From Hetaerina americana (Eukaryota > Arthropoda > Insecta > Odonata > Calopterygidae), in the NCBI GenBank assembly GCA_022747635.1, contig JAKTNV010000011.1, positions 21,317,005 to 21,381,004 on the forward strand: DNA of 64,000 nucleotides, written 5' to 3'. This document shows positions 47,996 to 56,545 of this stretch, piece by piece. The position numbers were made by a program, and so were the translations under genes. The notes under the pieces were generated by a model. That model was not told the origin of the DNA. It searched no databases and saw only the letters and a list, made by a program, of their open reading frames with translations. Position 1 is the first letter of the stretch, and each line of letters starts with the position of its first letter.

Positions 47996-48550
47996 TTAAT
48001 AATGATAATTGTCAAGTTCGGAGATAGGTTAGCGCCAATATCAGTGCATCCAACTTGGTTCCAATTATCACGTGTAATTACAGTGATATTAGCAAACGGA
48101 GGAGGTCATGCCCATTACCAGGCCCGAGTGCACGTAACTATATGTATCCAGGACAAATAGAAAAACCCCTTTTCCTCACATGCTCATACCGTTCTGCCCA
48201 TTAAATAGTCTTGCCTACCCGCGGGGAAGCATTAGGTATTCCTCCTTCGTGACGTCACTTGACAGAAAACTTCCGGAACGCCAAAGTTATACACGCACTT
48301 CGAAGCTAACGTATGTCACAAGTAGTCTCGTATGAGAGGCATAGAGATAATAAAGGAAAACGATCCCTACCGCATGAAGAATTAACAACGACATGCGATT
48401 TTACGTAAGAGATGAAGTGGTGGTAAGTAAGGCGGTAGAAAAACACTTTTCAGAATACTAATAACTAATTATGATAAATAATTTATGATAATGACAAGCA
48501 TAATAAAGTAGAGTTTTTGCTTAGTAAAAATGTTCTTCATTTTTTTTCTG
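47996..48550. other. Unassigned DNA
   Basis: No supported feature. Confidence 0.35.
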
Positions 48551-48554
48551 TTGT

Positions 48555-48885
48555 GCCTTTTAAGACATGAAATAGATAGGATGATCGTAGGTTGGAGGAT
48601 ATACAGACTTGGTTTTGGCGGAGTTGGGAAATAAAAAGTTAGACTGAGTGGAATACGAAAAAACAGGATAAAAATATGATGAGCGAAAAGAGAAAATTGC
48701 TTGGGAAAATCCGAAGAAGGCAGAAAAATTGGATGAAGGAAATATTGAAGGGCAGCGTTATATTTGAGACTAGGATAGAATGGATAAGGTTGCACAAGCG
48801 ACGTGGAGGAATGAAGAAAATTGAGTTTTTAGACACCATGAAGAATGGCAGTTACCAAGAAATGACAAAGAAAATAATCTAGAGA
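48555..48885 (+). mobile_element. Decayed 3' end of RTE-like LINE
   Basis: The + strand contains an intact stretch of 68 codons: MSEKRKLLGKIRRRQKNWMK, then EILKGSVIFETRIEWI, MKKIEFLDTMKNGSYQEMTK. This is the family C-terminus without a disabling change in that window. Upstream, RRLEDIQTWFWRSWE is readable but broken. The wording is closest to the copy at 826-1245. Confidence 0.85.
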
Positions 48886-49125
48886 AAAGGATGAGGAATT
48901 GCCCTCAGGGCTTCAAAGTAAATATTCGTTTTTGGACTGCCCAAAAACTACCATTAAATACGAAGAGAAATTCATTCGTCTACTTGAATGAATTTCCCTT
49001 CTCAGGGATTTCTCCGTAGTAACTTGTAAATAGAGTCACTATCATAGAGGTGGGGTAGAATAGAAGGTTGAAAGTTTGTTTTCTGCAGGGACGATTCCGG
49101 ATTTAAATCAGGGAGATTCTTCTAG
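48886..49125. other. Unassigned DNA
   Basis: No supported feature. Confidence 0.35.
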
Positions 49126-49129
49126 ATGC

Positions 49130-49420
49130 AAGGTCTGTTCAAAAAAAGGTGAAACTGTTTGAATTGACTAGATTTTATTTGTTGCCCTTTAATCATGCTT
49201 ATCACTATCAAAATACAATCTTTGCCTTCCGATAGAACGCTCCCAACGTTTCTTCCATCTTTTGAATGCCACCTGGAACGTTTCTTTCGGTATAGCCTTT
49301 AAGCCTGTGGTATAATTTTGTTGGATGTCTTTAATAGTTTCAAATCGGCGTCCTTTTAAGATGGATTTTAACTTAGAAAATAGAAATAGCTGGGAAACGC
49401 TCGCTATACAAGAATTTGTA
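49130..49420 (-). mobile_element. mariner-like transposase C-terminus with one terminal repeat
   Basis: The - strand encodes LFLFSKLKSILKGRRFETIK (49393-49334), DIQQNYTTGLKAIPKETFQV and AFKRWKKRWERSIGRQRLYF. This is the diagnostic C-terminal part of mariner transposases (FLFPKLK--LKGRRFE--E, LKAIP---F---F--WKKRW). The left end, TCTGTTCAAAAAAAGGTGAA (49134-49153), looks like the terminal inverted repeat. The catalytic DDD region and the other end were not found, so the copy is non-autonomous. Confidence 0.8.
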
Positions 49421-50885
49421 CAGCAGGCGTGTGCTAACTCAGAAAAGAATCGCTGTTGTGCGAAGAGAGGCCACTAGCAAGGCTGTGTTTTACTTCTCAC
49501 AGACGCCAGTAGAAGGCAAAACTTCAATGGTTGTAATCCGTCAGGCATTTCGCACGTAGAAAAACCAGGATCATCTTTTTTGTACAGAACTTACACTAAC
49601 TTTTGTTGTCATTTTCCCTGAGAAACTGCGGGTGGCATTATGAAAGAGACTGCGATCCATACTTGCTGTGTGGATTTTACATCCCGCGGGAGGCGAGCTC
49701 TAAACTCGCCTGTCGAGACAAATTTTGGGTTGATTTATCGAAGGGTTCATTATTTGATCGTACCAGCTGTAAACTCGCATCGTTTGTTTTCTTTCATCGG
49801 GTTACTGAACGAAATATCACGGTCGAACCTCCCATTCTAAGCAATTTAATTAAATATATTAAAAAGTGGAGAGGTTAGCCAAAAATTGGGATTGATTAAA
49901 AGTGTATTAGGGAAATATAACGAAAACATTAAAGTCTGATCGTCTTTGTTATCTTCCGCTGGCTAGGCCTCATTTATAATACGCTCTTAGTATATGGGAT
50001 CCTCGTGAAACATGATTAATTGCCGAATTAGATCGCCTTCATTGTTGAATAATGTGATTTTTAAAACGTTGTTATGATAAACTTTATAGCGTATAAATAT
50101 TAGTAGAGGAGCTTTATTAGGAATACTAAAGAGAAAGTCGCGAATCACTCACGGAGCTAAGGTTAAGTTACATATTAAATCCCCTTCATAAATCGGAAGG
50201 AAGTCTCCTTAATGATGATGCTGATAATATATTATTAGCCCCATCCTGCTTCAGTAGAACAAACTTCGGCCAGAATCGTTTTTGCCCTGAAGAGATGTAC
50301 TACATCAAAACCAGTCATATAATAAATCAATATCTATTGAGAAGTGTATTATTTCGTCATTATGATGTTCGAATTCCACCATATCACGCTTGAAACTACC
50401 AAATTATTCTCACTATTTGTTCTTGACCCACCGAAATGTATTATAAATTGCAAACCATTGTTTTACGCAGCCGTTCTTAAAATGTAAAACTACGACTTTC
50501 CTCGTAAGCTTAGTAATATGATGGCTTAGTCTTATTAAGGCACCTCAGCTATTACGGAATGAGCCGATCAGACATTTTTTCTTCTAAACGTTACCAAAAC
50601 TAAGGCATACATACTCGGAAGCTCATAAATTATCATGGAATAATAAAACTTTATATATTTATAATAAATTAATATGTTGTAATAATAACCTAAGTTGAAA
50701 AAACTTACTGCCTCTACATACTCGCTTCGTTTGTAAAATCAGTAATTAGAGACTCCCCTCCCTTGAACCCAGCCAGAGAAACCACCGCCCGTTCGTCCAT
50801 CAGGGAAAAAATAAGTCAAACTGCTTTTGGGACAGACCTTGTATATTTACATATGTATATATGCGAGGTCGGCCTGTTGTTTTTA
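49421..50885. other. Unassigned AT-rich DNA
   Basis: No supported feature. The segment 49420-49860 may include decayed mariner sequence but I could not read it. Confidence 0.35.
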
Positions 50886-50906
50886 ATATATATATATATA
50901 TATATA
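50886..50906. repeat. (TA)n microsatellite, short
   Basis: About ten TA units. Confidence 0.9.
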
Positions 50907-50989
50907 AACATAAAGAACACCTTGATGCTACAAGAGAATACAGAATTTAGTAGAAAACGTAAGAGGTCAAGTTCTGACTGATATACTCA

Positions 50990-50992
<3 letters not shown>

Positions 50993-51041
<49 letters not shown>
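50993..51041. repeat. (TA)n microsatellite
   Basis: About 23 TA units, directly adjoining the left arm of the hammerhead element at 51042. Confidence 0.95.
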
Positions 51042-51045
<4 letters not shown>

Positions 51046-51221
51046 GTATAACACTTAGCACTAGTGGACACAGACCAAAACTCACAGAAACAGTCAGTTC
51101 TGTCCCTCTCCTCCTTGATAAAGGTGGTCACGACCACCGAAAATTCAAAAAATAGTGAGTCTCTATTTTGTTTTTCTGTGTGTTTTGGTCTGTGTCCACT
51201 AATGCTAAGTGTTATACATTA
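51042..51221 (+). ncRNA. Inverted-repeat element with hammerhead-like core
   Basis: Arms 51042-51090 and 51173-51221 are inverted copies matching at 47 of 49 positions. In the middle: a TTGATAA box (51115-51121; two changes from CUGAUGA), a perfect 6-bp stem GGTGGT-CACG-ACCACC with a CACG tetraloop (51123-51138), then GAAA (51139-51142). This is the hammerhead core order. The stem is perfect while the first box has changed, so activity is doubtful. (TA)n tracts lie on the left and, after about 40 bp, on the right. Confidence 0.55.
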
Positions 51222-51256
51222 TTATTCACGTCCGTGAGACTTTCAAAAAGTGTTTT

Positions 51257-51257
<1 letters not shown>

Positions 51258-51313
<56 letters not shown>

Positions 51314-51314
51314 A
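51258..51314. repeat. (TA)n/(CA)n microsatellite
   Basis: About 20 TA units followed by seven CA units, at the broken 5' end of the LINE at 51317. Confidence 0.95.
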
Positions 51315-51416
51315 TAATGCCCTGCCAAATGCTTGGAAGTAGGCATATGTTACGACAATTTTCAAAGGAGGAGATAAGGCACTAGTTCACTAGTTGATAA
51401 TTATAGACCGGTAAGC

Positions 51417-51845
51417 TTGACATCAGTTGTATGCAAGCTATTACAAAAGATAATGGCTGATTATCTCTGGGATTTGTGGGAGAGTGAGAATTGGTTGTAT
51501 AGTCGCCAATACGGTTTTAGAAAAGGGCACTCTTGTGAAACTCAGCTATTAGGGTTCTGCCAAGAAACGTTCGACTCTATGGCTACGGGAATAGAAGTGG
51601 ATGCTATAATAGTCGACCCGTCAAAAGCCTTTGACAAAGTTGACCACGATCGCTTAGTGCTTCAGATGGGCCAATTGCCACTACACACAGATGGAAGAGT
51701 AATCTCTTGGGCCAAAAATTTCATGGAATGTCGAACACAAAGGGTCAAATTAAGAGAAGTGTATTCTGAAAAAAACAAGGGTAACATCGGGAGTCCCACA
51801 GGGAAGCGTACTTGGCCCGCTCTTGATTTTAATCTATATAAATGA
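51417..51845 (+). pseudogene. CR1/L2-like RT, N-terminal part
   Basis: 142 codons covering fingers and palm. TSVVCKLLQKIM opens it; QYGFRKGHSCETQLL (about residues 30-44) and VDAIIVDPSKAFDKVDHDRL (about residues 60-79) are RT motifs 2a and A, and the catalytic Asp of motif A is present in IIVDPSKAFD. After EVYSEK the frame is wrong and ends in a spurious peptide. The true continuation (TRVTSGVPQG and onward) lies in the next frame, explained by one extra base in the run of seven As at 51769-51775. It would copy LINE RNA if intact. Confidence 0.9.
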
Positions 51846-52365
51846 TCTCCCAGTAAATATTAATTCTCAGATAAGACTTTTTGCAGACGACTGTATTATC
51901 TACAGGAAAGTCGAAAATGGCAGAGACCGTGACATACTTCAAAGGGACATTAATAAAATGGCGGATTTGGTGACAAAAAATGGGATGGATATTATTGTTA
52001 GCAAATGCAAATACATCACTTTTAGTAACAAGATAAATGGAAACAATAGGGAATATAAATTCTCAGAAAATGTCATTCCTAGAAGTGATACTTGCAAATA
52101 CTTAGGTGTATATTTAACTAAGGACTTAGGGTGGGGGCTAAATGTGGAGTACATCTTTAATAAATCTATAATCATCAAAACTCTTCATTGGGTGATGAGA
52201 AACCTCAAAGGGAGCGTTAAAGCAACCAAGGAGAAGGCGTATCAGACCCAAGTAAGACCAATTTTAGAGTACGCTTCTCTTGTATGGGACCCTCATGAAG
52301 AAGGTCATATCAAAAAATGGAAAAGGTGCAAGAAAGGCTGCCCGATATGTACTGGGGAAGCATAG
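51823..52365 (+). pseudogene. CR1/L2-like RT, palm and thumb part
   Basis: In this frame SGVPQGSVLGP is readable just upstream of the first methionine. RLFADDCIIYR (about residues 18-28) holds the FADD catalytic pair. CKYLGVYLTKDLGWG and VRPILEYASLVWDP follow, as in the 40.3-41.3 kb copy. The last 20 residues (from KKWKRCKKG) are out of frame; the genuine ARYVLGKHRRMESMSYML stretch is found in another frame at 52342-52395. Confidence 0.9.
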
Positions 52366-52471
52366 GAGGATGGAGAGTATGTCTTACATGCTAGAAACCC
52401 TGGGATGGGGACCTCTACAGACCTGAAGGAAAGTAAACAGACTTTGTGGATTGTTCCGCATTTTGAAGGGG

Positions 52472-52655
52472 GATGTTAGGAAGGGCAGATGTTAGAAGGG
52501 CAGATATTAGGAAAGAAGCGGGGAACCCAAATTTTATAGGGAGAAATTATCATAAATTTAAGGTTAAATCCGGGCACATAGAACAGATAAAAAAAATTTC
52601 TTTACTTAATAAAACAATTGTTGAGTGGAACACCTTACCTGCAAAAATATTCTAG
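52472..52655 (+). pseudogene. CR1/L2-like RT, C-terminal part
   Basis: 60 codons in the last frame. The C-terminal half (GRNYHKFKVKSGHIEQIKKI, SLLNKTIVEWNTLP) aligns with GRNDHPLKIKYMPQRTNTAK and SFLNMGIKEWNQLP of the - strand copy. Its first 14 codons are built from a tandem repeat (GATGTTAGGAAGGGCA, 52472-52487; GATGTTAGAAGGGCA, 52488-52502; partial third, 52503-52515). Confidence 0.8.
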
Positions 52656-52749
52656 CCCTATTCCTAACAGAGTGTATACTTCTAAGAAAAGATGTTAGGA
52701 ATATATGCAATAATTTGATTGATGTGTAGTGTATTGTATTAAATGTAAT

Positions 52750-52761
52750 AGCTTAATTTTT
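52750..52761 (+). repeat. Target-site duplication, left
   Basis: AGCTTAATTTTT immediately before the 5' end of the RTE element; identical to 56126-56137. Confidence 0.9.
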
Positions 52762-53052
52762 CCCTCCCCGGACTACAACCTTGACGTGGTGGAAGGGCTT
52801 GTGCGTTCCGATGACCCCTAGAGCTGTGCTGGCGGGAGTAATAAAAATTGCTCCTGGTAGGGTCACCCATGCCAGATAGGTCGAAGGTTAGGAGCCAGAC
52901 GAAAGGTAGTCCACGCAGCGTCTGTTCCTCAGTGAGGCGGCTGCAATGGCGTCTGACCCCAGTGGGGCGGCCAGTAAGTGATGGTGTCACGTTAAAAACA
53001 CTATTGAGGAAGGCAACGGGAAACCACCTCAATTATCATTCCCTAGAAAAAT

Positions 53053-53613
53053 ATGATGGACAATAGAGATATTTTGAGTCCTGGCAACCACGGGGCTCGG
53101 CCCAATCGGCCGTGTGTCGTGCCCGGCAGTGGGGGAGGCAAGGCTTCCGCGGTCGTCATCCCACGAAACCCTTGCAAGGGAAAACCAGCAGCAGCAGGAC
53201 AGAAGACGCAGCAGAAGAAGACCAAATTAGTTAGAATAGGAACGTGGAATGTTAGGACAATGATGAGGACAGGGAAATTGGAGAATGTTAAGCGAGAGAT
53301 GGAAAGGGGAAATATAGATATTTTAGGTCTATGCGAGGTGAGATGGAAAGATAGCGGGGATTACTGGAGTGATAAGTATAGAATAATATACAGCGGTGGG
53401 GACGAGAGCCAACGAGGGGTTGCCATAGTATTAAATGAAGAGGTAGGAAGAAGCGTAGTCAACATAGATCAGGTAACGGATAGAATACTACTAGTGGAGA
53501 TAAAAGCAGAACCGACGAACTTAGTTATTATTCAGGTATACATGCTACCGAGCAACCATAAGGAGGAAGACGTCGACAGTATATACGATCAGTTAGAGGA
53601 CATAATCGCGTGA
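53053..53613 (+). pseudogene. RTE endonuclease domain, N-terminal half
   Basis: 186 codons. Residues 1-58 are a basic, Gly/Pro-rich leader. The apurinic/apyrimidinic-type endonuclease (EEP fold) starts at IGTWNVRT (62-69). LCEVRW (93-98) carries the metal-binding Glu, RGVAIVL (121-127) and QVYMLPSN (161-168) follow. This domain nicks target DNA to prime reverse transcription. The frame stops at 53611-53613; the next domain half continues in another frame, consistent with loss of one base at about 53605-53612. ATG 53053 is the first in-frame start. Such endonuclease pieces are often mislabelled craniofacial development protein 2-like in automated annotation. Confidence 0.92.
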
Positions 53614-54836
53614 GTTCCGGCAGGGAAACATGGGGGATAGTGATGGGGGATTGGAATGCGATGGTAGGCGAAGGAAGAGATGGTGATGAGGTGGGGGACT
53701 ACGGTTTAGGCACGAGGAATGACCGCGGGGAGAAAGCAGTTGAGTTCTGCAGGAGACAGGGGTTAGTCATCACCAACACTTGGTTTAGACACCACAAAAG
53801 ACGCAGGTATACATGGAAAATGCCAGGTGACTCAGGAGGATATCAGCTAGATTATATCCTGCTTAGATACAGGTTTAGGAACAGTGTGATAAATTCCCAC
53901 AGCTTCCCGGGAGCGGATGCGGACTCAGACCACAATTTAGTTGTTATGAAATGTAGCGTACGTTTCAAAAAGATAAGGCAGGGGCGGCGAGTTAGAAAAT
54001 GGAATGTAGAAGCATTAAATGGGTTGAAAAGGAAGGAATACAAACAGGCGGTAGATAAAATCATGGAGGATGGTAAAGGGCTAAGTACTATCGAAGAAAA
54101 TTGGGCAAGTTTCAAGAAAGGGTTGTCTAAAGCCGCAAAAGACACTATTGGAACCGTTAACGCTAAAAGGACTAGGAAACCATGGATCACGGATGAGCTG
54201 ATTATAAAGATGGATGAGCGGCGAAAATGGAAGAATATAAATAGAGAATTAGGCAAAATGAAGTACAAAGAATTGAACAATAAATTGATGCGGGCAACGA
54301 ATAAAGCAAAAGAAGCATGGTGGAAGACGCAGTGCGAGGATATGGAAAGTTTGCAGAGGAAGGGTGAAATCGGTGCGCTGTACAGCAAAGTTAAATCGTT
54401 ATCGGGAAGTAAGAAAGGCAGAGCTATGCTAACAGTTAGAGATAAGGCGGGTAAGGTAATAGTTGACGCAGGAAAGATCCAAGAGAGATGGAAGGAGTAT
54501 ATAGAGGAACTGTATAGTAAAGAACTCAGACCAACAAACTTAGACATTGAAAAAGAAAATGACGTAGAGGAAGACAGCTTAGGTCCAGGCAAACTAGACA
54601 ATGAGATAGAAAGGGCATTAAGGGAGATGAAACTAAATAAGGCCGTGGGGGTAGATAACATTTCCGTGGAACTTTTAAAATGCTTAGGAAAAGGTGGGAG
54701 GAAGAGGCTATATGGGCTGATCCGTAGTATTTATGAGGAGGGAATCTGGCCGGAAGACTTTGTGAGAACAGTTTTAGTTCCTATTCCGAAAAAGGTAAAG
54801 GCCACGTCATGTGAGGACAATAGACAATTAGTTTGA
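53610..54836 (+). pseudogene. RTE endonuclease C-terminal half, linker and RT fingers
   Basis: 408 codons; the listed start is only where the frame opens. GDWNAM (13-18) and SDHNLV (106-111, the catalytic Asp-His pair) complete the endonuclease, with TNTWF (55-59) and DYIL (81-84) between. Residues about 120-320 are a Lys/Arg-rich linker with WITDEL. The RT domain begins near MKLNKAVGVDNISVELL (about 345-360) and IPKK. The frame ends after CEDNRQL because one C is missing just after AATAGA (about 54821-54826). Confidence 0.92.
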
Positions 54837-55546
54837 TATACCACGCAGCTAAAGTTGTTGTCAGGATCATAAACAAAAGGATAGAGAGTAGGGAAAAAGA
54901 TTACTTAGGGGATCATCAGTTTGGGTTTAGGAAGGGGAGAGGTACGCGTGATGCCATTGCAGTAATGAGATTATTTATCGAGAGGAATATAGAACACAAC
55001 CAGGAGGTATTTGCCTGTTTCGTAGATTTCGAAAAAGCGTTTGATAGAGTGAATTGGGAAAAATTAATGAGTATATTGCAGATAATAGGAATAGATTGGA
55101 GGGAAAGGAGGCTAATCCGCAACCTGTACATGTCTCAGACTGCTCAGGTGCGAGTGGGGAACGGGGAGTCAGGATGGGCAGTGTTAGGAAGGGGTGTAAG
55201 GCAGGGCTGCTCATTATCACCGTTGCTGTTCAACCTGTATGCAGAGGAAATGATTAAAGAGGCATGGGAAGAACTGGAGGTAGGAATGAAAGTGGGCGGG
55301 GAATTCGTAAAATCAGTTAGGTTTGCTGATGACCAAGCTTTAGTTTGTCAGTCAGCCAAGGGGCTGCAAGCATTTCTGAGTGAATTGGAAATTCAGTGCG
55401 ACAGGTATGGGATGAGAATCAATATTAATAACACAAAGGTTATGCGATTTTCTAGAAAGAAACAGGCCAAGCTTTACATTAAAATAGGAGGGCAAAAACT
55501 ACAGCAGGTAGAACAGTTTACGTATCTCGGTAGTGTTTTGGACTAA
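54833..55546 (+). pseudogene. RTE reverse transcriptase core
   Basis: 238 codons. QFGFRKGRGTRDAI (29-42), motif A FVDFEKAFDRV (63-73), motif B GVRQGCSLSPLLFNLY (121-136) and motif C FADD (164-167) are all present with catalytic aspartates intact. It ends YLGSVLD followed by TAA (55544-55546). The same frame continues after this stop for another 160 codons, so the TAA is an internal nonsense mutation rather than the natural end. The domain would copy element RNA onto nicked DNA. Confidence 0.95.
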
Positions 55547-56026
55547 CACGGTCAAAGTAGTAGGGACGTAAGGAGAAGAATTGCGCTAGGCAAAGAGGCT
55601 TTCACAAGGAGGATGGAGTTGATGACAGGGACTTTGAGTAAGGATGTTAAGAAAAGACTCGTAAAAACTTTGATATGGAGCGTAGCTATGTACGGCGCGG
55701 AAACGTGGTCATTGAAGCAGGAGGATAGACGTAGATTGGAGGCTTTTGAAATGTGGGTGTGGAGAAGAATGGAGAAGGTAAAATGGACAGAGAAGAAAAC
55801 AAATGAAGTACTTGGTATGGTGGGCGAAGAGAGGGGTTTGTTGGGAGCAATCCAATGGAGGCAGGAAAAGTGGCTGAAGGGGGTATTGACCGGCAGCGGG
55901 ATGCTGAAGACTATGATAGAGGGTAGAATGTTGGGCAAAAGAGGAAAGGGAAGGAACAGGATAGGGATGTTGGACGGGATGAAGGGAGGAAGAAAGTACT
56001 CAGAGCTGAAGAGGGACCTGATGTAA
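55547..56026 (+). pseudogene. RTE polymerase C-terminal domain
   Basis: In frame with the RT core but after the internal TAA. It begins HGQSSRDVRRRIALGKEAF and contains LVKTLIWSVAMYGAETWSL, LEAFEMWVWRRMEKVKWTEK, KTNEVLGMVGEERGLL and MLDGMKGGRKYSELKRD before the genuine TAA at 56024-56026. The first methionine is at 55613. This C-terminal segment serves as the reference for the roughly twenty truncated copies in the window. Confidence 0.92.
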
Positions 56027-56125
56027 AGTAGGATGTTGTGCTTTGCTAGGGGTCACAAATTATTAAATTAGTAATTATGTCCATCCAAAAAACCTAACTT
56101 AACCGGTAGATTACCTTAAAAAAAA

Positions 56126-56137
56126 AGCTTAATTTTT
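56126..56137 (+). repeat. Target-site duplication, right
   Basis: AGCTTAATTTTT directly after the A-rich tail; identical to 52750-52761. Confidence 0.9.
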
Positions 56138-56321
56138 AAAATGTATCTTTTTATCTTGCTGATTGATGGGTGTAAATGAGATGGGGATTCGCTTGTTTTG
56201 TTAAAGAGATTTGTGTTTTGAAGTCTGATTTTATCTATTATCTTTTGTGATTATTTGGGACATGTGTGCCACCTGACACTGTCTATCAGCACACGTGTAT
56301 TTTTAATAACAATAATAATAA

Positions 56322-56325
<4 letters not shown>
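56138..56325. other. Unassigned DNA between the RTE and a microsatellite
   Basis: No supported feature. Confidence 0.4.

Positions 56326-56371
<46 letters not shown>
56326..56371. repeat. (TA)n microsatellite
   Basis: About 22 TA units, adjoining the hammerhead element on its right; AATAATAATAAT precedes it. Confidence 0.95.
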
Positions 56372-56373
<2 letters not shown>

Positions 56374-56545
56374 TGATTTCGTCGACGTAACACGGAAGTG
56401 TTGCATTATAAATTGGGCAGCAACAAACAATATAGAACTTCTATTTCTTCCGATGAAGACGGAGCAGAAATCCGTCGAAATGATCAAGAAAGAACGTGTG
56501 AGTGATCTTTTTGTGTTTCTATATTGTTTGTTACTGTCCAATTAT
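56371..56545 (+). ncRNA. Inverted-repeat element with near-consensus hammerhead core
   Basis: The best hammerhead candidate in the window: box CCGATGA (56450-56456; one change from CUGAUGA), one A, a perfect 6-bp stem GACGGA / TCCGTC (56458-56463 and 56471-56476) with loop GCAGAAA, then GAAA (56477-56480) and TGATC. It lies between inverted arms ATTGGGCAGCAACAAACAAT... (56412-56437) and ...ATTGTTTGTTACTGTCCAAT (56517-56542), 24 of 26 matching. The left end carries GTAACACGGAAGTGTTG, shared with 26.3 kb. Hammerheads of this type occur in Penelope-like pLTRs and retrozymes; no protein-coding part is present here. Confidence 0.62.

Larger units (their letters stand above)
51317..52660 (+). mobile_element. 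CR1/L2-like LINE, degraded copy
   Basis: Begins abruptly after (CA)n at NALPNAWK, the start of the RT domain region. It proceeds through IFKGGDK, NYRPVSLTSVVCK, QYGFRKGHSCETQLL, the SGVPQGSVLGP-equivalent, RLFADDCIIYR, CKYLGVYLTKDLGWG and WDPHEEGH, to KISLLNKTIVEWNTLP at the end. It is the same family as 40117-41425. Lesions: TAG after NAWK; an 8-bp tandem duplication at 51380-51395 that shifts the frame; an A-run shift at 51769-51775; two further shifts near 52315-52345; a stop after GPLQT; and a 15/16-bp repeat at 52472-52515. Confidence 0.9.
52762..56125 (+). mobile_element. RTE-like LINE, full length, recently inserted, inactive
   Basis: About 3364 bp between perfect 12-bp target-site duplications. 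It has a 5' UTR of about 290 bp starting CCCTCCCCGGACTACAACCTTGACG, one long ORF split by lesions (AP endonuclease followed by RT), a short 3' UTR, and the tail AACCTAACTTAACCGGTAGA with about nine As. Single-ORF EN-RT organisation and the wording of the RT and C-terminus (GFRKGRGTRDAI, GVRQGCSLSPLLFNLY, YGAETW) are typical of RTE-clade elements. It inserted about 100 bp beyond the coding end of the 51.3 kb CR1-like copy, so it is the younger of the two. Confidence 0.95.

Noticed and set aside
50993..51314. CRISPR-like repeat array
   Set aside because: The repeats are dinucleotide microsatellites and a foldback element; there are no regular spacers and the DNA is animal-like.
53053..53613. 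Host craniofacial development protein 2 gene
   Set aside because: The similarity behind that name is to the LINE endonuclease; target-site duplications and the adjoining RT show it is part of a retrotransposon.
53852..54661. 269-codon open frame on the - strand
   Set aside because: It is the antisense shadow of the RTE endonuclease/linker coding region.
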